From positions 1 through 35,699 of the forward strand of contig NZ_JAJNDA010000035.1 of NCBI RefSeq assembly GCF_021026295.1: DNA of 35,699 nucleotides, read 5' to 3'. Both the position numbers and the translations under genes were made by a program. Origin of the DNA: Actinomycetospora soli. Lineage in GTDB: Bacteria > Actinomycetota > Actinomycetes > Mycobacteriales > Pseudonocardiaceae. Below the pieces are notes generated by a model. That model ran no database searches and was not told the origin of the DNA. It saw only the letters and a program-made list of their open reading frames with translations. Of this stretch, positions 24,651 to 33,019 are shown in pieces (position 1 is the stretch's first letter; each line of letters starts with the position of its first letter).

Positions 24651-25576
24651 AACTCGGCATGTTGACCGCCTGCCTGCCCGACCAGACCCTCGAGCAGATC
24701 GCGGCCTGGGCGTCGCGGGCCGGCTACGAGGCGCTCGAGGTGGCCGCCTGGCCCGCCGTCGGGGACCGGGAGTTCACCGCGTCGCACCTTGACGTGGTGT
24801 CCCTCGATCAGGCACGGGCCGACGACACCCGCGCCCTGCTGGAACGCCACGGACTGGGGTCGGCGCCGTCGTCGCTGGCGTACTACGACAACAACCTGCA
24901 CCCCGACCCTGACGAGCGGACCCGGGTGAACGCCCATGTCGCCGCCTGCATCGACGCGGCCGCGCTGCTCGGCACCGAGACCGTGGGCACGTTCGTCGGG
25001 CGTCATCCCGGCCGGACCGTGGCCGAGAACCTCCGGGACGCCGAGGAGATCTTCGCACCGCTGGTGGACCGGGCGGGGGAGCGCGGCGTGAAGCTGATCG
25101 TCGAGAACTGCGTGATGGAGGGGTGGCACCCCGACGGCTATCCGGGCAATCTCGCCTACTCGCCCGAACTCTGGGAGTGGATGTTCTCCCTCGGGCTCTA
25201 CCTGAACTTCGACCCGTCGCACCTGGTGTGGATGGGCATCGATCCCGTCGAGGCGCTCGCGCCCTACGTCGACCGCATCCCGCACGCCCAGGCCAAGGAC
25301 ATCCAACTGTTCCCGGACCGTCGCAACCGGTACGGCTGGCCCGGGATCGCCGTCGGTCGCGAGGCCGACCCGTTCACCACCGGCTGGTGGCGCTACCGCG
25401 TGCCCGGGCTCGGCGACGTCGACTGGCGTCGGGTCGTCGACACGCTCTACGAGGGCGGCTTTACCGGCGTGCTGTCGGTCGAGCACGAGGACCCGGTGTG
25501 GGGCGGCACCGAGGACAAGGTCCACACGGGGCTGGAGGTCGCGTACCGCACCCTCCGACCCCTGATCGTCGCGTGA
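24647..25576 (+). CDS. Sugar phosphate isomerase/epimerase-fold protein
   Basis: A 309-residue TIM-barrel enzyme with a complete-looking metal site: LIVENCVMEGW (Glu), YLNFDPSHLVWMG (Asp and His), HAQAKDIQLFP (His/Lys/Asp) and VLSVEHEDPVWG (Glu). It begins KLGMLTACLPDQTLEQIAAWASRAGYEALEVAAW. GTG 24647 is inside the dehydrogenase stop. Relatives include hydroxypyruvate isomerase, tagatose epimerase and C-glycoside deglycosidase subunits. Of the three isomerase-fold proteins here it is the one that best keeps the canonical ligands, so it is probably the main catalyst; the other two may handle later steps or form a complex. Confidence 0.9.
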   Translation: MKLGMLTACLPDQTLEQIAAWASRAGYEALEVAAWPAVGDREFTASHLDVVSLDQARADDTRALLERHGLGSAPSSLAYYDNNLHPDPDERTRVNAHVAACIDAAALLGTETVGTFVGRHPGRTVAENLRDAEEIFAPLVDRAGERGVKLIVENCVMEGWHPDGYPGNLAYSPELWEWMFSLGLYLNFDPSHLVWMGIDPVEALAPYVDRIPHAQAKDIQLFPDRRNRYGWPGIAVGREADPFTTGWWRYRVPGLGDVDWRRVVDTLYEGGFTGVLSVEHEDPVWGGTEDKVHTGLEVAYRTLRPLIVA

Positions 25577-25593
25577 GCGGCAGAGGAGCTGAC

Positions 25594-26481
25594 ATGACCG
25601 TCGTCGACCACCGGGGCCAGACCGTCCGCGCCCAGCGGGCCACCGTGAACGGGGTCCGCCTGCACTACCGCGTCGCCGGGGACGGCGACCCGGTGCTGCT
25701 GCTGCACGGGGTCCCGAAGACCTCCTATTACTGGCGCAAGGTCCTGCCCCACCTCACGCCGCAGTACACCGTGGTCATGCCCGACATGCGCGGACTCGGC
25801 GACTCCGAGCACGCCGAGTCCGGCTACGACATGGCCACCATCGCCGACGACTTCGCCGCGCTCATGGCCCACCTCGGCCATGACCGTTACCGCGTGGTCG
25901 GGGAGGACTGGGGCGCCGCCGCGGCCTACCAACTCGCCGCCCGCCACCGGCAGCACGTCGTCCAGCTCGTCTACCAGGAGATGATCCTCTCCGGGTTCGG
26001 CCTCGAGGACTACTCGTTCCTCACGGCCGAGAACGTCGCGAGCTACGTGTGGCTCTGGCACATCAACTTCTACGCGGTGCCCGAGTTCCCCGAGATGCTC
26101 ATCGCCGGGCACGAGCGCGAGTACTTCAGCTACTTCATCAAGCACGAGGCCCAGGACGCCACCGCGATCGGGGAGGACGCGATCGACGAGTACGTCCGGT
26201 GCTACTCCTCGCCCGGCGGCCTGCGCGCCATGGCGAACATCTACCGGGCCACGCTCACCGACGCCGAGCAGAACCGCGAGGCCGCGAAGACACCGTTGGA
26301 GATGCCGGTGCTCGCCGTCGCCAGCGAACCCTTCATCGGCGCCGACAACGAGCGGGTGTGTCGCGAGGTCGCCACTAACGTGACCACGGTGTCGTTCCCC
26401 TACGGCCACCAGCTCGCCGAGGAGTGCCCCGACGACCTGGCCGCGGCCTACCTCGACTTCTTTTCCGGAGGCACCCCGTGA
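25594..26481 (+). CDS. Alpha/beta hydrolase, epoxide hydrolase/dehalogenase type
   Basis: A 295-residue hydrolase, paralogous to the one at 20447. Motifs: LLLHGVPKTSYYW (oxyanion), VGEDWGAAAAYQ (Asp nucleophile), cap NVASYVWLWHINFYAVPEFP and MLIAGHERE, and His in PYGHQLAEECP. The acidic residue position reads VASEPFIG, with Glu rather than Asp. The start ATG follows GAGGAGCTGAC. The two paralogues being placed one in each ROK-flanking operon suggests that both half-pathways include the same type of bond cleavage, on different intermediates or on substrate variants. The Asp nucleophile rules out an ordinary Ser esterase. Confidence 0.9.
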   Translation: MTVVDHRGQTVRAQRATVNGVRLHYRVAGDGDPVLLLHGVPKTSYYWRKVLPHLTPQYTVVMPDMRGLGDSEHAESGYDMATIADDFAALMAHLGHDRYRVVGEDWGAAAAYQLAARHRQHVVQLVYQEMILSGFGLEDYSFLTAENVASYVWLWHINFYAVPEFPEMLIAGHEREYFSYFIKHEAQDATAIGEDAIDEYVRCYSSPGGLRAMANIYRATLTDAEQNREAAKTPLEMPVLAVASEPFIGADNERVCREVATNVTTVSFPYGHQLAEECPDDLAAAYLDFFSGGTP

Positions 26482-27584
26482 GCACGTTCGCCGTCCGCGA
26501 CGGGCGTCTCGTCGACCCCGACGGACACCCGTTCCTGTCCCTCGGGCTCAACCACGCCGACGAGACCAACCTGCAGTACCCGCACAACATCGACGTCTGG
26601 CGCCGGAAGTACGGCTCCCGCGAGGCGTGGCTGCGCGACGGTCCGCTCGCCGACCTGCGGGCGTGGAACATGAACACGATCGGCTGGACGCGCGAGTACG
26701 TGGCCGGGGGCTGGGGCGAGGCCCTGGACTGGTTCGGCGACCCGATCGACCTCTACCACTCGCTGCCGTGGACCTCCGCCGAGCTCCGGGGGGCCGGGCT
26801 GCCCTATGTCGCGCAGATGCAGGTCCAGGACATCGAGGACTGGAACGGCCACCCCGCGTTCCGCCCCCTCGACGACGACTTCGCGAAGTGGTGCGACTAC
26901 CTCGCCCGCGCCGTCGTCCTCCCGCACGCCGACGACGAGAACCTGCTCGGGTACTTCTTCGTCGACATCCCCGCCTGGCTACCGCACGCCTCCGGACGCG
27001 ACTTCCCCGAACTGACCGGGCTCGACGGTGCTGCTCGCGAGCAGAAGCTCTACGACGTCGCCAGCCGCTACTACGAGGCGATCACGACGGCGATTCGTCG
27101 CTACGACCCCGACCACCTGATCCTCGGCGACCGCTACAACGGCGACAAGGGCATCCCCGAGCCGGTGCTGCGCGCCATGGCGCCCTTCGTCGACGTCCTC
27201 TCGGTGCAGCGCTTCGCCGGACCGACGGCGCAGGACCGGCAGGCGTTCCGCGACGACCTGGCCGGGTGGAGCGAGCAGGCCGGTGGCAAGCCGGTGCTCG
27301 TGGCCGACCACGGCAACTGGACGGCCACCGACATGAACCCGCACCGAGTCGGGCTGGAGTCCCACGCCGCCCGCGGCGAGGACTACGGCCTCGTCCTCGA
27401 CGCCGTGCGTCACGAACCGTGGTTCGCCGGCCTCCACTGGTGCGGGTACGTCGAGAACCTCGGCCGTGGGTGGGGCGTCAAGGACCCGTACGACGAGCCC
27501 TACCGCGACCTCACCGATGCCATCACCGAGCACAACCGCCGGGCGCTCGACGAGCACGCGGCCACGTCGGTGGCCTCGCGGTGA
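26478..27584 (+). CDS. Glycoside hydrolase-like (clan A/agarase-like) TIM-barrel protein, odd active site
   Basis: A 368-residue protein whose start (PDGHPFLSLGLNHADETNL, then WLRDGPLADLRAWNMNTIGW) is like beta-agarase and other clan GH-A barrels. Other barrel elements: LPYVAQMQVQDIEDW, NLLGYFFVDIPAW and LVADHGNW. In clan A enzymes the acid and nucleophile are Glu at the ends of strands 4 and 7. The corresponding spots here, FVDIP and VADHG, show Asp. No signal peptide is present, so it works in the cytosol. It may cleave an already oxidised or activated glycoside, use an altered mechanism, or be non-catalytic. GTG 26478 overlaps the hydrolase stop. It is the last gene of the operon and is followed by a strong hairpin. 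Confidence 0.75.
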   Translation: MSTFAVRDGRLVDPDGHPFLSLGLNHADETNLQYPHNIDVWRRKYGSREAWLRDGPLADLRAWNMNTIGWTREYVAGGWGEALDWFGDPIDLYHSLPWTSAELRGAGLPYVAQMQVQDIEDWNGHPAFRPLDDDFAKWCDYLARAVVLPHADDENLLGYFFVDIPAWLPHASGRDFPELTGLDGAAREQKLYDVASRYYEAITTAIRRYDPDHLILGDRYNGDKGIPEPVLRAMAPFVDVLSVQRFAGPTAQDRQAFRDDLAGWSEQAGGKPVLVADHGNWTATDMNPHRVGLESHAARGEDYGLVLDAVRHEPWFAGLHWCGYVENLGRGWGVKDPYDEPYRDLTDAITEHNRRALDEHAATSVASR

Positions 27585-27636
27585 ACGGGTCGGTGCCGCC
27601 CGATCCCGTCCGTCGCCGCTGACGCGAGGTCCTGGG

Positions 27637-27670
27637 CGAATCCCGGGGTCCTCGAAGACCCCGGGATTCG
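27637..27670. terminator. Strong bidirectional terminator hairpin
   Basis: Arms of 14 bp at 27637-27650 (CGAATCCCGGGGTC) and 27657-27670 (GACCCCGGGATTCG) are perfectly complementary with a 6-base loop. It lies between the convergent glycosidase-like gene and the molybdenum hydroxylase operon. Confidence 0.85.
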
Positions 27671-27683
27671 TCGAGGGACGCGA

Positions 27684-28943
27684 TCAGGTCTTCCCGCTCC
27701 ACGCACGGTGGCGGATGCGTCCCGCGGCGCGACGTAGGGCGCCGACAGCGGCGTCACGGGCTGCCCCGGCCGCGAGCCGCACCCTGCGGGCGAGGGAGAC
27801 CTCGGAGACCGAGCCGGTCTCGGCGGCTTCGTCCACCCCGGCGGCGAACTGCTCGAACAGTCGGCGGGACACGTCCCCGGCCAGGGCTCGGCCGAACTGG
27901 GCGACCCGTCCGGACAGGTGCACGTCGGCGTGCGCGGTGAGCTCGGTGCCGCCGTCGGCGGTCGGCGTCGCGGCCAGGACGACGTCGGCGGAGGTCGCGC
28001 TGCCGCCGGTGTCCTTCCCCTGGCCGTGGAAGCGGAGCCGGTGGGTGTCCGGGTCCCGCTCGACGACCTGGGCGAGTCCCTCGAACGACAGCTTCACGGG
28101 GCCGAGCGCGACGGTGGCCCGCCCGCGGTGGCGGTCCTCGTCGTAGGACTCGACGAGCTGGGCCCCGGGCAGGCAGCGCGCCAGCAGGTCGAAATCGTTG
28201 AGCACGGCCCAGACGCGGTCCACCGGGGAGGTCAGCTGCGAGGTCACGTCGACGACCGCGGAGGGCGGGCCGGAGGGCAGCCGCACCTCACTGAGCTGCG
28301 GAGCCGCCGCCGTGGTGTCCTCGGGAGCATCGCCGGGACGTCCGGCCGCGGACCGGCCGACCAGCATCCGTGACGCACATCCCCGGGGCTCCGGCACGCC
28401 GTCGGGGTAGGTCCCGGCGACGTCGGAGACGGCCGCCAGGATGCCGCGGTAGCCGGTGCAGCGGCACAGCACGCCCGACATCGCCTCGGGCAGGTCCTCC
28501 TCGGCGGTCTCCGGTTCGTTGGCGAGCAGGTCGTAGCTGCTCATCAGCATCCCGGGCGTGCAGAACCCGCACTGCAGGGCGTGGTGGGCGGAGAACGCCT
28601 GCTGCAGCGGGTGCTGGTCGTCGGGGGAGCCGAGCCCTTCCACGGTGACGATCTCCGCACCCTCGCACTGCACGGCGAAGAGCAGGCACGCCCGGGCGGC
28701 CTCGCCGTCGAGGAGCACGGTGCACATGCCGCAGACCCCGTGCTCGCAGCCGAGGTGCGTGCCGGTGAGGCCGAGGCGCTCGCGCAGGACGTCCCCGAGG
28801 TGGGCCCGGGGCGGCACCTCGACGGTGGTCTCGGTGCCGTTGACGACGAAGGTCACCTCGGCGGTCTCGTGTGCTGCGACCCGGGCAACGGGCGCGGGCA
28901 CGCGGCGGGAGCCGGTGTCGTGGCGCTCGGGGGCGGCGGTCAT
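27684..28943 (-). CDS. Molybdenum hydroxylase [2Fe-2S] subunit fused to a CoxG/SRPBCC domain
   Basis: A 419-residue fusion. Residues ~28-185 are a CoxS-type iron-sulfur protein: plant-type cluster cysteines in GCEHGVCGMCTVLLDG with a later Cys (EAARACL), and the second cluster in QCGFCTPGML and GVLCRCTGYRGIL. After a linker, residues ~230-375 form a CoxG-like SRPBCC domain: SPVDRVWAVLNDFDLLARCLPG, RGRATVALGPVKLSFEGLA and ADVHLSGRVAQFGRALAG. CoxG usually is a separate membrane-anchoring maturation protein. The C-terminal Arg-rich helix could attach it to the membrane. The small subunit carries electrons from molybdenum to FAD. ATG overlaps the FAD-subunit stop (ATGA). Confidence 0.9.
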   Translation of the reverse strand: MTAAPERHDTGSRRVPAPVARVAAHETAEVTFVVNGTETTVEVPPRAHLGDVLRERLGLTGTHLGCEHGVCGMCTVLLDGEAARACLLFAVQCEGAEIVTVEGLGSPDDQHPLQQAFSAHHALQCGFCTPGMLMSSYDLLANEPETAEEDLPEAMSGVLCRCTGYRGILAAVSDVAGTYPDGVPEPRGCASRMLVGRSAAGRPGDAPEDTTAAAPQLSEVRLPSGPPSAVVDVTSQLTSPVDRVWAVLNDFDLLARCLPGAQLVESYDEDRHRGRATVALGPVKLSFEGLAQVVERDPDTHRLRFHGQGKDTGGSATSADVVLAATPTADGGTELTAHADVHLSGRVAQFGRALAGDVSRRLFEQFAAGVDEAAETGSVSEVSLARRVRLAAGAARDAAVGALRRAAGRIRHRAWSGKT

Positions 28944-29815
28944 GCAGTGGTCCTTCCCTCGCGGGCACGGAGCAGCGCCCGGGACAGCTCGCGGGCGGCG
29001 AGGACGGCGAAGAGCCGCCGCCGGTAGCCGGTGGAGCCGTGCGTGTCCCCGCCGGTGTCGACGAGCGCGGCGGCCAGCTCGGTGGTGGCGGGCCGGAGGT
29101 CCTCCTCGCTCTCGCCGGTGGCGAGCAGCGCGGTGACGTCGCGGGTGACCGCCCGGTCGGAGATGCCGAACCCCGTGAGGACGGCGGAGCGCACCGCCCC
29201 CGAGTCGGCGACCTGCACCCGGCACACCACGCCGGCGAGGGCGAAGTCGCCGTGCCGGCGGGCGATCTCGGCGAACCCGAACCCGTCCCCGGGACGGGCG
29301 GCCGGGAACGTGACCGCGGTGACGACGTCCTCGGGCCCGGCCGCCGTCGTCATGGCGCCGGTGACGAACTCCCTCGCGGGAACGGTGCGGGCCCCACCGG
29401 GCCCGGACACCTCGACCTGCGCGTCGAGGCAGCAGGCCACGGCGGGCAGCTCCGCGGCCGGGTCGGCGTGGGCGAGGCTGCCGCACACGGTGCCGCGGCT
29501 GCGCAGTTCCCGGTGCCCGACGAAGGGCATGGCCATCGCGATCAGGGGCACGTCCCGCGCGGCCGGATCGTGCTCCACGACCCGCTGCCGGACGGCCGCG
29601 GCGACCCGGTAGCCGGAGCGCGCGTCCGGCCCGTACTCGGTGAGCTCGGGCACGGCGGTGACGTCGACGAGGGTGGCGGGGCGGCCCAGCCGCATCGCGA
29701 GCACGGGGACGAGGGACTGGCCGCCGGCCAGGACCTTGCCGTCCCCGCCGGCGAGCTCGGTGAGCACGTCGTCGAGGGTCGGCGGCCGGACGTAGGCGAA
29801 GGGTGCTGCTTTCAC
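28940..29815 (-). CDS. Molybdenum hydroxylase FAD-binding subunit (CoxM type)
   Basis: A 291-residue medium subunit. The first FAD motif is KVLAGGQSLVPVLAMRLGRP (AGGQS). The second reads RGTVCGSLAHADPAAELPA; relatives have TIGGSLAHADP, so Gly is replaced by Cys here. The C-terminal CO-dehydrogenase flavoprotein domain follows (FAEIARRHGDFALAGVVC, then GFGISDRA). It transfers electrons from the iron-sulfur subunit to the acceptor. The start is GTG 29815, four bases after the crotonase stop; its end overlaps the S-subunit start. The best functional label is 2-furoyl-CoA-dehydrogenase-like FAD subunit, which depends on the whole cluster. Confidence 0.9.
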   Translation of the reverse strand: MKAAPFAYVRPPTLDDVLTELAGGDGKVLAGGQSLVPVLAMRLGRPATLVDVTAVPELTEYGPDARSGYRVAAAVRQRVVEHDPAARDVPLIAMAMPFVGHRELRSRGTVCGSLAHADPAAELPAVACCLDAQVEVSGPGGARTVPAREFVTGAMTTAAGPEDVVTAVTFPAARPGDGFGFAEIARRHGDFALAGVVCRVQVADSGAVRSAVLTGFGISDRAVTRDVTALLATGESEEDLRPATTELAAALVDTGGDTHGSTGYRRRLFAVLAARELSRALLRAREGRTTA

Positions 29816-29819
29816 CGGG

Positions 29820-30596
29820 TCACCGCCCGGTGAAGACGGGGGTGCGCTTCTCGCCGAACGCCTTCACGCCCTCGGCGAAGTCCTGGGTGGCGCGCAGCAT
29901 CGAGTAGGCCTTCCGCTCCAGCTCGATGCCGGTGTAGAGGGGTCCGTCGACGCCGCGGTCGAGGACCTCCTTCGCCGTGCGCAGCGCGGCGGGGGAGAGG
30001 CCCGCCATCTTCTGCGCCAGCGCGTCGGCGGCGGCGTCGAGCGCCTCGCGGTCGGGGTGGAGCTCGCCGGACAGGATCCCCCAGTCGAGGGCCTGCTGGG
30101 CCTGGATCCGGGTGGCGGACAGGATGTGGAACTTCGCCCGGGACAGCCCGATGAGGCGGGCGAGACGTTGGGTGCCGCCGGAGCCGGGAATCATGCCGAG
30201 GTTCATCTCGGGCAGCGCCAGCTGGGTGCGCCCGGTGCCGAGCCGGATGTCGCAGGAGAGCACCATCTCCAGCCCGACGCCGAAGCAGTACCCGTCGATC
30301 GCCGCGATGACGGGCTTGGGGCTGCGCGCGGCGGCGGTGACGTCGTGCCCGAGGTCGGTGAGGTCGATCGGGTCGACCTCCATGAACCCGGCGATGTCGC
30401 CGCCGGAGGTGAAGTGCTCGCCGTCGCTGCGCACGACCACGACCCGTACCTCGGGGTCCCGGTCGATCTCGGCGAACCGCTCGGCCACCAGCCGACGCAT
30501 CTCCATCGTCACGACGGTGTACCTGCCGTGGGAGAGCGTCACGTAGGCGACGTGGCCGTCGCGCTCGAGGGTGACGTCGCCGCCGGTCAGTGGCAT
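29820..30596 (-). CDS. Enoyl-CoA hydratase/isomerase (crotonase) family protein
   Basis: A 258-residue crotonase. Oxyanion-hole segments are HFTSGGDIAGF and GYCFGVGLEMVLSCDIR. The first catalytic Glu is kept in ALPEMNLGMIPGSGGTQRLA. The second Glu of true hydratases (MEMVLTG in rat) falls at AKFHILSAT, where it is absent, so simple hydration of enoyl-CoA is doubtful. In 2-furoate degradation a crotonase-family protein is encoded among the dehydrogenase and ligase genes and is thought to hydrolyse the product to 2-oxoglutarate; this gene is placed the same way, between large and medium subunits. The ATG lies one base after the large-subunit stop (TGA C ATG). Confidence 0.88.
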   Translation of the reverse strand: MPLTGGDVTLERDGHVAYVTLSHGRYTVVTMEMRRLVAERFAEIDRDPEVRVVVVRSDGEHFTSGGDIAGFMEVDPIDLTDLGHDVTAAARSPKPVIAAIDGYCFGVGLEMVLSCDIRLGTGRTQLALPEMNLGMIPGSGGTQRLARLIGLSRAKFHILSATRIQAQQALDWGILSGELHPDREALDAAADALAQKMAGLSPAALRTAKEVLDRGVDGPLYTGIELERKAYSMLRATQDFAEGVKAFGEKRTPVFTGR

Positions 30597-30597
30597 G

Positions 30598-33018
30598 TCA
30601 GGCGTCCTTCCGATCGTTGTTCGTCAGCTGGTGGAGGACCTCGCCGTGCAGGGGCAGGGAGGTGATGGCGATGCCGAGCGGGGCGAGGGCGTCGGCGACG
30701 GCGTTGGCGTAGGCCACGGGGAAGCTCATCGAGGAGCCCTCGCCGCAGCCCTTGGCGCCGAGCGGGGTGAGTGGTGAGGGGGACACCACGTGGTCAGTGC
30801 GCAGGTCGAAGCCCGCCTCGGCCGCGGTGGGGCACAGGTAGTCGAGGAACGTCGCCGCGGTCGGCTGCCCGGACGGGGCGTGGGTGAACTCCTCGTAGGC
30901 GGCGCCGCCGAGCCCGTGGACGAGGGCGCCGTACACCTGCCCGTCGAGCAGGGTCTGGTCGAGGACCGTGCCGGCGTCGTGCACCGACGACACCCGGTCG
31001 ACGGAGATCTCGAGGGTGTCCGGGTCGATCCGTACCGCAACGATCTCCGCGACGAAGCCGTAGCAGAGCGACGAGTTGATCCGGTCGTCCGCCGTGGCGG
31101 CCCGGGTCTCGCGCGGGGAGAACTCGGCCTCGGCATAGAGCCGCGCCGGGACCCCCGCGGGCAGCGCGGCGGGGTCCCAGTGCACGACGCCGGCGGCGTG
31201 GCGGAACTTCACCGCCCGGCCGCCGGAGGTGCGGACCTCGCCGCCCTCGAGGAGGAGCGTCGCGGGGTCGACGTCGTCGAGCAGCGTCGACGCGGCCGCG
31301 CGCACCGTGGCCGCGATGGTGTCGGCCGCAGCGACGACGGCGCTCGTGACCAGCGGAGCGAACCGGGAGGAGTAGCTGCCGGAGGTGACCGTCCACGGGG
31401 TGGTCGCGGTGTCCATGTCGACCACGCACCGGACCTGCTCGAGGGGCAGCCCGAGGCGCTGCGCGGCGACCTTGCGGGCGACCGTGGCATGCCCCTGGCC
31501 CTGGGGGACCGAGCCGAGCAGCACCGTGACGACCCCCTGGGGGTCGACCGACATCCGCACGTGCTCGGTCGACCCGGACTTGTCCCGCCCGGGGGTCCGC
31601 TGCTCGGCGGGGGTGGCGAGCCCGACGTAGCCGATGTTGGTCCCGGAGGGATCGACCACGAGCGCGGTCCCGATGCCGTAGAGGGCGCCTGCCGCGCGGG
31701 CCTCGTCGCGCCGCCGCTCCAGCTCGGCCAGGTCGGCGTTCTTGATCGCGAGGTCGAGCGCGGCGAGGTAGTCCCCGGAGTCGTACACCCCGCCGGTGGC
31801 GGTCTCGTGCGGGAAGGAGGTGACGAGGTTGCGACGACGTAGCTCGAGGGGGTCGAAGCCGAGCTCGGCGGCGATGTCGTCGAGGAGCCGCTCCAGCCCG
31901 AAGTAGAGCTGCTGGCCGCCGAAGCCCCGGTTCAACCCGGTCGGCATCGTGTTGGTGACCACCGCCCGGGCGCGGATGCCGACGGCGTCGATCCGGTAGG
32001 GCCCGGTGATGTTGCCGAAGCAGCGGTACAGCGTCGACGGCTCCGGGGGCCGCAGGTAGGCGCCGACGTTGTCGACGAGGTCGGCGCGCAGCGCGGTGAT
32101 CGTGCCCTCGCCGTCGAGCGCCGCGGAGAACTCCATCGACCGGTCGGCGCCGGACGAGCTCGCCGTGAGGTGCTCCACGCGGTCCTCGGTCCACCGCACC
32201 GGTGTCCCCGCGTGCTTCGACGCCAGCGCGAGCAGCACCACGTAGGGGTAGATGCCGGCCTTGATCCCGAAGCTCCCGCCGATGTCGGCGGGGACGTGCA
32301 GGCGCACCCGCGAGGTCGGGATGCGCAGCGCGCCCGCCATCACGGGCACCATCGAGAACGGCCCGTGGAAGTTCGCCCAGGCCTCGACGAACGGCCCGCC
32401 GTCCTGCTCGGTCCAGTGCGCGATGACCGAATAGCACTCCATCGGCACGGACGAGTAGCGCGGGAACTCGTAGCGGCGGGTCACCACGTGCGCGGCGGCC
32501 GCGAAGTGGTCGTCCGGTGCGTTGAAGGAGAAGGTGCGGTCCGTCGCGACGTTGGACTCGGCGTCCTCGTGCAGGCGGGGCGCGTCGTCGGCCAGCCCGG
32601 ACCGGGCGTCGCTGACGGCGGGCAGGTCCTCGTAGGTCACGTCGACGAGCTCGGCGGCGTCCTCGGCGACGTAGCGGTCGGTCGCGACGACGACGGCGAT
32701 CGGCTCGCCGACGAAGCGGACCTTGTCGACGCCGGTCGGGAGGTAGGGCATCGCCGCGCCGGTCGACAGCGGGAACGGACGCAGAGCGGTCCGAACCTCC
32801 TCGGGTCCGATCACCGCGGCGACCCCGGGGTGGCGGCGCGCCCTCGACAGGTCCACCGCGAGGAGCCGGGCGTGCGGCCGGGTGGAGCGCACGACGGCGG
32901 CCACCAGCGTCCCCGGCAGCGGGTCGAGGTCGTCGAGGAACCGGCCGCGGCCCGCGACCAGGGCCGCGTCCTCGTCGCGCGAAGGGGTCCACCGCGGCGG
33001 TGCGGCCTCTGCGGTCAT
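30598..33018 (-). CDS. Molybdenum hydroxylase large subunit (xanthine dehydrogenase family)
   Basis: An 806-residue molybdopterin subunit. The N-terminal a/b hammerhead domain (GRGRFLDDLDPLPGTLVAAVV, then HPGVAAVIGPEEV) precedes the Mo-binding domains. VPADIGGSFGIKAGIYP is the first Mo-cofactor segment. The active-site loop reads PTGLNRGFGGQQLYFGLER, without the AYXCSFR of CO dehydrogenase, so this is not a CO oxidiser. QGQGHATVARKVA and the catalytic Glu in GAKGCGEGSSMSFP complete the site. Asn replaces the Phe/Tyr that precedes RGFGG in xanthine dehydrogenase, which suggests a different ring or acyl substrate. ATG 33018 follows the ligase stop by one base. A 2-furoyl-CoA type substrate is my best inference. 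Confidence 0.92.
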   Translation of the reverse strand: MTAEAAPPRWTPSRDEDAALVAGRGRFLDDLDPLPGTLVAAVVRSTRPHARLLAVDLSRARRHPGVAAVIGPEEVRTALRPFPLSTGAAMPYLPTGVDKVRFVGEPIAVVVATDRYVAEDAAELVDVTYEDLPAVSDARSGLADDAPRLHEDAESNVATDRTFSFNAPDDHFAAAAHVVTRRYEFPRYSSVPMECYSVIAHWTEQDGGPFVEAWANFHGPFSMVPVMAGALRIPTSRVRLHVPADIGGSFGIKAGIYPYVVLLALASKHAGTPVRWTEDRVEHLTASSSGADRSMEFSAALDGEGTITALRADLVDNVGAYLRPPEPSTLYRCFGNITGPYRIDAVGIRARAVVTNTMPTGLNRGFGGQQLYFGLERLLDDIAAELGFDPLELRRRNLVTSFPHETATGGVYDSGDYLAALDLAIKNADLAELERRRDEARAAGALYGIGTALVVDPSGTNIGYVGLATPAEQRTPGRDKSGSTEHVRMSVDPQGVVTVLLGSVPQGQGHATVARKVAAQRLGLPLEQVRCVVDMDTATTPWTVTSGSYSSRFAPLVTSAVVAAADTIAATVRAAASTLLDDVDPATLLLEGGEVRTSGGRAVKFRHAAGVVHWDPAALPAGVPARLYAEAEFSPRETRAATADDRINSSLCYGFVAEIVAVRIDPDTLEISVDRVSSVHDAGTVLDQTLLDGQVYGALVHGLGGAAYEEFTHAPSGQPTAATFLDYLCPTAAEAGFDLRTDHVVSPSPLTPLGAKGCGEGSSMSFPVAYANAVADALAPLGIAITSLPLHGEVLHQLTNNDRKDA

Positions 33019-33019
33019 G

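Noticed and set aside
30794..32992. A 732-codon minus-strand frame within the molybdenum hydroxylase large subunit
   Set aside because: It is a +1 shadow of the real gene, almost only Arg/Pro/Gly/Ala. The real frame carries all molybdopterin motifs.
30598..33018. Aerobic CO dehydrogenase (coxL)
   Set aside because: The active-site loop lacks the AYXCSFR motif; it reads LNRGFGGQQ. The subunit family is shared, not the substrate.
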